From assembly GCA_025201765.1 (NCBI GenBank), contig MU623357.1:62001-126000 (forward strand): a stretch of DNA of 64,000 bases. The letters run 5' to 3'. Of the stretch, positions 56,484-64,000 are shown in pieces. Both the position numbers and the translations under genes were made by a program. Within the stretch, counting starts at the first letter, position 1. Each line of letters begins with the position of its first letter. A model generated the notes under the pieces. It had not been told where the DNA came from, did no database searches, and saw only the letters and a program-made list of their open reading frames with translations. The DNA is from Daldinia sp. FL1419 (Eukaryota; Ascomycota; Sordariomycetes; Xylariales; Hypoxylaceae).

Positions 56484-56672
56484 CTACTGCTTTACCACCC
56501 TAACCTGCCTACCTGTAATTCGTACAAACAGTTCAGCTCCCGGCGCCCTGGGTCCGTTTTCAGTTACGTGTGTTTGCTCTACGGATTCCTCCGCCGTCTT
56601 ACTTCGTTCTTCGGGCTCAGATCTTATCATGTCGAAGAGATCATCGATCTTCTTTTTCGGAATATCTGTCAT
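56484..56672 (-). CDS. Possible small protein, 62 aa
   Basis: ATG at 56672, then a charged, helix-prone sequence (MTDIPKKKIDDLFDMIRSE) with low-complexity Glu/Thr, ending GRQVRVVKQ. Composition looks coding rather than random. A donor-like ACAG/GTAGGC near 56510 leaves open that this is the first exon of a longer gene, but I cannot find the next exon. No family recognised. The opposite strand also has short frames here, so this is tentative. Confidence 0.3.
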   Translation of the reverse strand: MTDIPKKKIDDLFDMIRSEPEERSKTAEESVEQTHVTENGPRAPGAELFVRITGRQVRVVKQ

Positions 56673-56716
56673 GGAATTCTAACTCGGTCCGTTTTGCATT
56701 GTCATTGGCCCCATCG

Positions 56717-56746
56717 CATTCTGGTGTATCGCATTCTGGTGTATCG
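56717..56746. repeat. Direct repeat, 2 x GCATTCTGGTGTATC
   Basis: Two exact 15-bp tandem copies, followed by a partial third (GCATAT). Confidence 0.85.
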
Positions 56747-57084
56747 CATATATCGCCTCCCGAGGCTGCCGAGGCTCATCTCTTGCAACACAACCAGCTA
56801 CCTACCTAGGTAAGGTAGGCAGCCTACCAGGCCTACTTATATGTCCACCTCCTGACATGATAGACTTCGGACCAACATACGACCACGCAAACCTAATATA
56901 TTAGTGGATAGAGACAAAATCCCTTAGGGAAACTCTAAACAAAATCCACAATACCGGATAGAATTTGACCCTAAAGCGACGATACCCAAATCGATTTTAC
57001 CATTTCTACCTGTCCACATAGGTATGTCTATCTTAAGTTTAGTTAACGACGGGGACGATACTTGGGCGTTATAGATCATCAATT

Positions 57085-59100
57085 ATGGCCGACGGCAACC
57101 CAGAAAGCTCGCGGGCTCAGGAGCCTTCGAACAGCCCTCGCTGCTCCAAGCTGCCGCGCCTGGGACAGAGGCGCCATCAAGATCAAGTCCAAACAGCAAA
57201 TTCTGATTCTAAACTAGGTAGCGAAAAGAATAGCCCGACGAGCGGTCCTACGCACGATATTAAATCCGTACCTAATAAAGAGCGGAAACCTAGAAGAATT
57301 TCCGGTTCATCGAGCATTGTATGTCCGTCCCCTACTGTTGAGTACTACGAGGAGAGAAGATATTGACCGAGACTCCCTCCTTCTTAGCCGATCCACGATT
57401 GCATCAACTTCCCGGGTCCTCCTACTCCACCTCGCGCGGTCAAAACCACAACCGGCAAAGTCCACACACCCCGTGTAACCGTCGACCGTACCCCTCACCA
57501 GTCTTTAGGCAGCTCAAGCTCTTCATATTCCTTGAGTGCTGCGCGAGCCGTATTGCCTGGTCCGAATTCTACTACATCTCATATTCCCAAGGCCCTCTCT
57601 TGTCAGACGAGCTCCCCGCCCCAGGCCCTCAAACGTAAGAATCTAAAAGCGAGAGAGGTCCCTAAGATGAGCAGCTCTTTCGAAAAAGAAAAGGTTGTTA
57701 ACGGGATGTCTGGCACGAAGGATGTTCTGGGAGCCGAGCTAGCTAAGCTTGAAACCCAGAAACTCAATGGAGAAGAAGCACATTCCAACGATAGGGATGA
57801 GTCTAAGGAGAAGTATGGCTCCTCAGGTCTCGACAGGAGTATTTATTCCACGGATGACGGCTACGAAACTCCAGTAAATGGCGTAGAAACTACGGCGGAC
57901 GGGGATAAGGTGGATGGCGCTAGCTACGCCTCGGCCCTTAAATCTGGTCTGAATGAGCAAGATACAGACGTCGTAACATATAGACGTGGACATAACCCGC
58001 AGGATGGCGATGATTCATATCCCGAACTGGATGATCTTACGCTGGATGAAATTCATCCGCCTCCCAAACCAAGTGCCAATGGAAGGATCCGATGGGCTCC
58101 GTGGAATGTTCCATGGAAGCGCAGAATGCAGACGCTTGTTGTCCTCATGCACTGCATGTGTATTGCCTTGACGGTTTCCATTTTTTTCGCGCTGTGCGCC
58201 AATCCTTTTGCTTGGCCATTACTGCTTATATACCTTCTATATGTATTGAGCTCGAAGGCTGCCACAGATGGATCGTTGAGGTATCGATCTGAATGGTTTC
58301 GTAAAAGTTATATATGGCATCTCTTTGCGGGCTACTTCCCAGCCAAACTCTACAAAACTCATGAGCTACCACCTACTCGAAAATACATATTCGGTTACCA
58401 CCCCCACGGTATTATCTCTCATGGCGCGTGGGCAGCCTTCTGCACCGACGCCCTGGGTTTCTCTGAGAAGTTTCCTGGCATCACAAACAGTGTACTGACA
58501 TTAGACTCTAATTTCCGTATTCCGATATATCGCGAGTATATATTAGCCTCAGGGTTACGATCAGTCTCGAAGGAGTCCATTGTCAACATCCTAACCAAAG
58601 GCGGGCCAAATGGAGAGGGTATGGGTCGCGCTGTCACTATTGTTATCGGTGGCGCTCGAGAGTCTCTTGAAGCACAACCGGGTCAGATGCGTTTGATTTT
58701 GAAGGAGCGCAAGGGCTTCGTTAGGATTGCGGTTAGAACTGGCGCAGACCTGGTGCCTGTGCTCGCATTTGGTGAAAACAATCTCTACGACCAACTACAT
58801 CCCAAGGAACACCCACTTGTGCACAAGCTTCAGATGTTTATCCTAAAGGTGTGGAAGTTCACCCTCCCATTCTTACACGGACGAGGCATCTTCAACTACG
58901 ATGTAGGATTGATGCCGTACCGCCGTCCGTTGAACATTGTGGTCGGGGCTCCGATTAAAGTTACGCAGTCAGCCGTTGTAGACCAGGCGGAGGTTGATCG
59001 ATTGCACGATCGATACATTGCTGAGCTGGAGAAGCTATGGGATCGATACAAGGACGAGTTCGCCCCCGATAGGAAAGAAGAGATGCAAATATTGTCCTAG
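57085..59100 (+). CDS. DGA1: Diacylglycerol O-acyltransferase type 2 (DGAT2)
   Basis: Makes triacylglycerol from diacylglycerol and acyl-CoA at the ER and lipid droplets. Exons 57085-57318 and 57388-59100 give 648 aa; the intron uses GTATGT, a TTGACC branch and TTCTTAG. The first about 300 residues are a hydrophilic, Ser/Pro-rich extension, much longer than in yeast Dga1 (418 aa). The domain starts with WAPWNVPWKRRMQTL, followed by a hydrophobic double segment (VVLMHCMCIALTVSIFF and FAWPLLLIYLLYVL). The catalytic HPHG motif is at 416-419 in YIFGYHPHGIISHG. IVIGGARESLEAQPG, RKGFVRIAVRTGADLVPVLAFGEN and RRPLNIVVGAPI are further DGAT2 signatures, and the tail is LHDRYIAELEKLWDRYKDEF. A start at MSSSFEKEK inside exon 2 (57667) is a shorter possibility. 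Confidence 0.94.
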
Positions 59101-60300
59101 AATAGTTACATTATATCCCCAGAGGAGCTTTTTTTTTTTCTTCTTCTTTTCTTTATTCCCTTTGTAATACGTGTATTGTTAAAACGCAGGCGTATAGGTC
59201 TACTCGTTGAGTAAAACTCAGGACGGTAGGCGAGAGATAACTATTACTTTTGGAAGATTCGCCTTTGGTATAAGTAGAGAGATTCTGGGTGTAATTCTAA
59301 CTATTAAATCACCAAAATTACCTATGCTTAGTTTTGTCTAATCTCTCACAAAGACTTATTTAGAAGAATAGACCAGGGTTTTATACTTGTTTAATAGTCT
59401 AACTATACTAGTAGAGAAGATTCTTATAATAAGTCCAAGGATATTTACTAGCATTTCAACTAGAACTCATCTACCTCTTGAGATATTTAAGAGGTACCTA
59501 TAATGTACGACATTAGCACGCAAGGGCTTCTCCAGGTTGCATCGGACATGACGAGCGCGCGCAATCCGGGGGAAGTCACAATTTCCAGTCGGAGATCAAT
59601 TACCGTGTTTTCTATGACAATCATGGGGATCATAGGGACGCACGAGCATCGTGGATGTTCATAGTCGAATAGTCTAAGACTCTAAAGTGCTAAGCGTGGG
59701 ATGAGATCAAGATCGCGGATGCCCGTTTAAGTTGGAATCGCCACGCGGATTGGAGGTTTACATAACCCCGGATTTGCTCGACGCCCCACATACTGTGCAT
59801 AAGTAGTGTGCTTTCTCCAAGTGGAAAGACGAGTGGAAGATGTCAGTCTCCATATTTTCCGATTACTTGGCGTTCCGACGTTGTGCCAAGGGGGAGAGAG
59901 TTGGATTTTTGATATGTATGGGAATATGCGAATGAGCACGAGGGAGAAAAACTCGGTTGAAATGGACACAGGAAAAGGCAATTGGTCTCTTAAAATTAAC
60001 GTGTTATAATATACGAATCAAGATCTTACTGTTTGTAAGAATTGTACATATTATATAATTAGTAAGATGTCAGAAATAAACCCATGAGATCCAAACAGTA
60101 CCTAGTTCTCCTTATCTATATTTAGGTACGGTGCACACAAGAGTATTGTGTTGTAGTGTATTGTACAACCCCATATTTCATTACCTGAGGTTGCTATGCA
60201 TAATACCTACATGTACCTCAAGTATCTACACCTACTAATATAATGTACATAATACCGCTTCAATGGCTACCTAGGTAGGTAGGTCACAGGTGGACCTTTA
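59101..60300. other. Intergenic between DGAT2 and the A+T-rich element
   Basis: 1.2 kb without a supported gene. A T-run after the DGAT2 stop (59130-59150) may belong to its 3' end. A CCTAGGTAGGTAGG repeat lies at 60269-60283, just outside the element. The sequence ends with TTA (60298-60300) abutting the inverted repeat. Confidence 0.55.
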
Positions 60301-60323
60301 GGGGATGTTTGTAAATTTAAGTA
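60301..60323. repeat. Left terminal inverted repeat
   Basis: Begins GGGGATGTTTGTAAAT. Preceded by TTA. More A+T-rich than its partner, consistent with stronger RIP on this end. Confidence 0.72.
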
Positions 60324-63300
60324 AAAAGAAATTTATAAGGGGTAATTATAATCATAAACTATATATTTAGGAGGTATTAATTAATTTATCCTTATTAAAA
60401 TTCTGTTGATATATAGATCTACAGTATTTATTCATATATCTAATTAAATTTGAATTTTTTGTTTAAATTTTTCTATAATTAAAAAGTATTTTTAAAAATG
60501 TTTTTTGGTGTTAAATTTTTATAAATTATTCTTTTTTTGATTTAAATCTATTTAAATTATTATTATTAGTATAATATATCTTTTATAATAATTAAAATTG
60601 TTAAAAAATGATTTTGAAAAGATATTAGATAATATGTAATTCTATTTTTAATTAAGGTAGTTTTATTATTCATTTAAGGGTTAAAGTAATTTAAAATATA
60701 TATAAATCTTAATTTAAAGTTTTGTTATGTTAGAAATCTTTTTAAATCTGATGATTTTTAATTTAAATGTGTTATATGTATGGGTAAAATAATATATTTT
60801 ATCTTAAAAGAATAATTTTTTTTTAATATAAATTTAAAATTTATATATATTTTTATTAATAAAAAATTTATTATTTTTTTTATTATGTTATTTAAGGGAT
60901 CTTAATTTGTATTATTAGTAATATATTTAGGTAATTTATATAAATTATTTATAATATCTTTTATAAATATTTTAATTTAATCCTTATATTTACCAAGTTA
61001 ATTATTAAGTTTTTTAATAGATTAATTATATATAAGAGTATTATTACCAATCCCAAATTCTACCCATAATTTAATAATATTATTAATACTATTAATAGGT
61101 TTTATTTTTTTATATAAATTATAAAAAATAAAGAGATGTAATAAAATTGTAAGGGTTTTATTTTTATAAATATATTAGTAGTATATAATTTTAATAAAAA
61201 ATTTATATATATATTAATTGGTTAGGAAGGTTTAATTAATAATATTAAAATATTTAATAAAGTTGTTAATTTTAAAAACCTTATAATATTAAAAGGTAAA
61301 TATCTATTAGGAGATGTTGGGTTTATAAGTAGTAAAAAACTTTTTATACTATATCACAACATATAATACCATTTCCAAAAAATAATATTTAATTAAGTAA
61401 TTTCTAAAATGGTTAAGGAGTTATATAATTTAAAATACAACCAATTACAAAACACCATTGAAAGAATATTTAATTGTTAGAAAAGTATTTTTATAATTTT
61501 TTTGAAAAAATTTTACCTAAAAATTGGTATGTATCTTAAATTAATATATGTAATTGTAGGGTTTTATAATTTTTTATTCAAATATAACAAAATTGACCTT
61601 AATAAAATATTTAATATAAACCTAAATAATCATATAAATAACAAATACCTTAATAATGAATTTATAAGGTTTAAAAAATAGGGGGGGTTAAATTTATGGA
61701 TTAGTTAAGTATAGGTACAAAAAGCTATTAAGATATAAAAGGCTTATATTAAATATATTATTAAAAAAAGGCTTTATAATATTATGGAAAATATGGGTAG
61801 TTAATGAAATAAGGTAGGAAATTAATATATAAAAAAATTAACCCTATATTCTTAAAGGTTGTTATTTATTTTTGTAAAAAAAACCTAAAATTTGATTTTT
61901 TTTTATATTTAAGGTTTAAATTTTTAATAATTTTATTAATAAATATTATATAAAATATGTTTAATTAAATAGTGGGGTTAATTTATATATATTATATTAT
62001 TTTTGTGTGATTAGGAGAGATTTATTTTATTATTAAAGTGATTTAGATTATGAAGAGTGTTTGGGTAGCCTTTTAGGTTGATTGTAAGGTTATTTTACAT
62101 ATATATAAAAATCTAAAATCTTAAAAAAAACCTTTTAGAGCTTGTTGTTGCTACTTAAAGTTGTATTAATATCATTTTTAGGATTATAATTGTTAAATTT
62201 ACAAGTTCTTATATTATTATTAGTATTGTATGTTATTTTTAAATAATTAATAAGCCTTTTATTGTTTCTTATATGGTTGGCTTTTTTGTTAAAAATCTTT
62301 AACCATATTAGATGAAATGTATTGTTTAAATTAATAAATATAATAACCAATTTATTTTCTTTTATTCAAATATTAAATATTTATAATATAGTCTTTTTGC
62401 TAATTTTATCCAAATATGCCTAATTTAATATCTTCAATGTTTTATAATAATTTTATTTCTTTTTAATTGCAATTTTCTTGGCCCTAATTAATAAAAATAT
62501 CATGCTTTTTAGGTTTTCTTTAATTAAATTACCACTAGTATCTTATCTCTTTCAACATGTGGTACAAGGCAGGCAAGGGGTATCATTATCTTTCGTAATA
62601 TTTTTACATTTTTTGCGTTGTTGAATAACTTTAAATATCTTTTAAATAATAGGTAATTTATTATTGAAATTATTAAAAAAATTATTTAAATTGTTGGATA
62701 TGGTTAAGGTAATTGGATTAATATTTTTCTTGGTATTAAGGGTAGTTGAAATAGCGTTTAGTTTAGTAGTTAATTTGCTTAAAGTCTTAAATTTGTTGTT
62801 AAATATATTTTATATTAATTAATAATGTTTTAGAGGTTTTAGGTGATAGGATTTTATTTTAAGATATGTCTGAATATATTAATAAATTATTTTGGTAATA
62901 AATAATAATAATTATATATTTATAGTAAAATATAAATTTTATATATGTATTTTAATCATTATTATTTAAATGTTTTTATTTTAATTAAATCTATTTTGGT
63001 TTAATAATTAAAATTAAGTGATAGCCTTATCTTATAAATGTTTATATTTATTTTTAATTTATTTAGGTGTAATATTAATAATAAAATATTGTTTTAATAT
63101 AGTGGTAATATAGATGAAAGATTTTTTTTTTAAATTATTAGAAATAATCTTTATATTATTATTAATTTAATTATAAAAAATCTTGAATACAATTAGGGTA
63201 AATTTAATAGTTTAATTAATAGATTTTGTTTAAGAAGATAGTATTAATTGATTTGGTAAGGTTTGGTTAGGGGCTATAAATACCAATTAATTTGAAAGAG

Positions 63301-63809
63301 GGGGTATTAATTGGTTTTTAAGAAAGAAATAGGGAGTTATAAATGTTGTTATAATAATATAAATATATTAAATTTAAGATATTATAATTTAGGTATTAGA
63401 GATTTAATTAAATTATTATATTAATTTACCTTTTTATATATAAATCCAACCTTTTTTAATTAATAAAATTAGTAGAATTAGTAGAATTAGTAAAATCAAA
63501 TCCATTTTAAAGTTAAAATCCACTTTTAAGCTTATTAATTATAAAAATTAAAATTAAATTAAGGTTTTATTTAAGGAAATCTTTAATATTAAAAGAATCT
63601 TATAATATTTTATTATATATAGGACTTTAAATTATATATATAAATTAAATTTATAAAAATTCATAAATATAAGATTATAAATATTTAAAAATTTATTAAT
63701 ATTAAGATAGATATTAATTTATTTAAATTATAATGGAGATTACCCTATAATCAAAATTTAATTCTGCTAATTTATATGTTAAGGTTGGCATGAGCCATAA
63801 GTAAAGCAC

Positions 63810-63832
63810 TGCTGAATCTTATAAACATCCCC
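63810..63832. repeat. Right terminal inverted repeat
   Basis: Reverse complement begins GGGGATGTTTATAAGATT. Followed by TTA. The adjoining 50 bp inside the element (from about 63780) are not A+T-saturated, so this end escaped most mutation. Confidence 0.72.
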
Positions 63833-63835
63833 TTA

Positions 63836-64000
63836 GAGGATAAGGTAGGTACCTAGGGGGGGTACCGTCGTACAATACACCATACTACAGGACCCGATTG
63901 CAGGTCTCCTTGGTTGCTATGTAGCTAGCTTATTCCAAGGCCTCCACAACTCGCTCTCAATCGCAACACCAACAGGTCAACTTTCGGTTACTTATTATTC
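63836..64000. other. Normal-composition flank at the right edge
   Basis: Base composition returns to normal immediately after the TTA. Contains GGTAGGTACCTAGG. Too short to assign; it may lead into the next gene. Confidence 0.5.

Larger units (their letters stand above)
55752..57084. other. Intergenic 1.3 kb between PI-PLC and DGAT2
   Basis: Contains (AGGT)n near 56212-56232, two copies of GCATTCTGGTGTATC (56717-56746), ACCTACCTAGG near 56798 and one small minus-strand frame listed separately. Otherwise nothing recognised. Confidence 0.55.
60301..63832. mobile_element. RIP-degraded DNA transposon, probably PIF/Harbinger-like (3.5 kb)
   Basis: A sharply bounded A+T-saturated block with almost no C+G, no long open frame and TA/AT-rich words, as expected of a repeat mutated by RIP (C to T on both strands). 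The ends are imperfect inverted repeats: 18 of 23 positions match, and 3 of the 5 differences are transitions of the RIP type. Both ends start GGGGATGTTT. TTA flanks both sides (60298-60300 and 63833-63835), fitting a 3-bp target duplication. PIF/Harbinger elements duplicate TWA and their ends often start GGG...TGTTTG, which is why I favour that superfamily. No transposase can be read because of the mutations. A Tc1/mariner-type TA target cannot be excluded. A few spared patches (for example 62560-62585) retain G+C. Confidence 0.72.

Noticed and set aside
62135..62350. 71-codon frame rich in Asn, Lys and Ile inside the A+T island
   Set aside because: Composition is fully explained by A+T saturation; not a surviving transposase fragment.

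Overview
The window is nuclear DNA of a filamentous ascomycete (Pezizomycotina, probably Sordariomycetes). Four things point to this. Genes carry short introns, mostly about 35 to 85 nt, with GTAAGT/GTATGT-like donors and CTRAY-like branch points. The proteins are typical of filamentous fungi (Clr2, Zn2Cys6 regulator, DUF2421/2422 transporter, DUF1932 dehydrogenase, fungal DGAT2). Intergenic DNA is full of TACCTAGGTA-type palindromes. A 3.5-kb, almost pure A+T block looks like a repeat destroyed by repeat-induced point mutation (RIP). I rebuilt splice structures by hand; nearly all exon sums are whole codons and rejoin recognisable motifs.

Layout. 1-19 kb is sparse: the 5' end of ALG3, a peroxisomal D-amino-acid oxidase, a 7.1-kb gene-free stretch, a three-module zinc-ribbon protein, another 4.8 kb without genes, and a Clr2-type silencing factor. 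19-40 kb is a housekeeping block: a short-chain dehydrogenase, AP-2 sigma, a zinc-knuckle/RS protein, IST1, a large FUSC-like transporter, an unknown 305-residue protein, a histidine phosphatase, SPT3, PPM1 and a multipass membrane protein. 41.6-49.8 kb holds a Zn2Cys6 regulator, a second short-chain dehydrogenase sharing its promoter, a cytochrome P450 and a DUF1932 dehydrogenase; this could be a small metabolic cluster, but no backbone synthase is visible. 50-59 kb holds an eight-exon YRA1/ALYREF gene, a probably mitochondrial unknown protein interrupted by two in-frame stops, an intronless bacterial-type PI-PLC and a DGAT2. 60.3-63.8 kb is the A+T-rich element. Its ends are imperfect inverted repeats flanked by TTA, which suggests a RIP-degraded PIF/Harbinger transposon.

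Most genes act independently in basic cell processes: glycosylation, endocytosis and endosomal sorting, chromatin and transcription, mRNA export, PP2A methylation and triacylglycerol synthesis. I found no CRISPR, rRNA or convincing tRNA, and no clearly undescribed multi-gene system. The most interesting items are the TTA-flanked element, the two-stop interruption near 52.46 kb, the perfect 10-bp inverted repeat in the shared promoter of the 42-46 kb genes, and the long second intron of YRA1.
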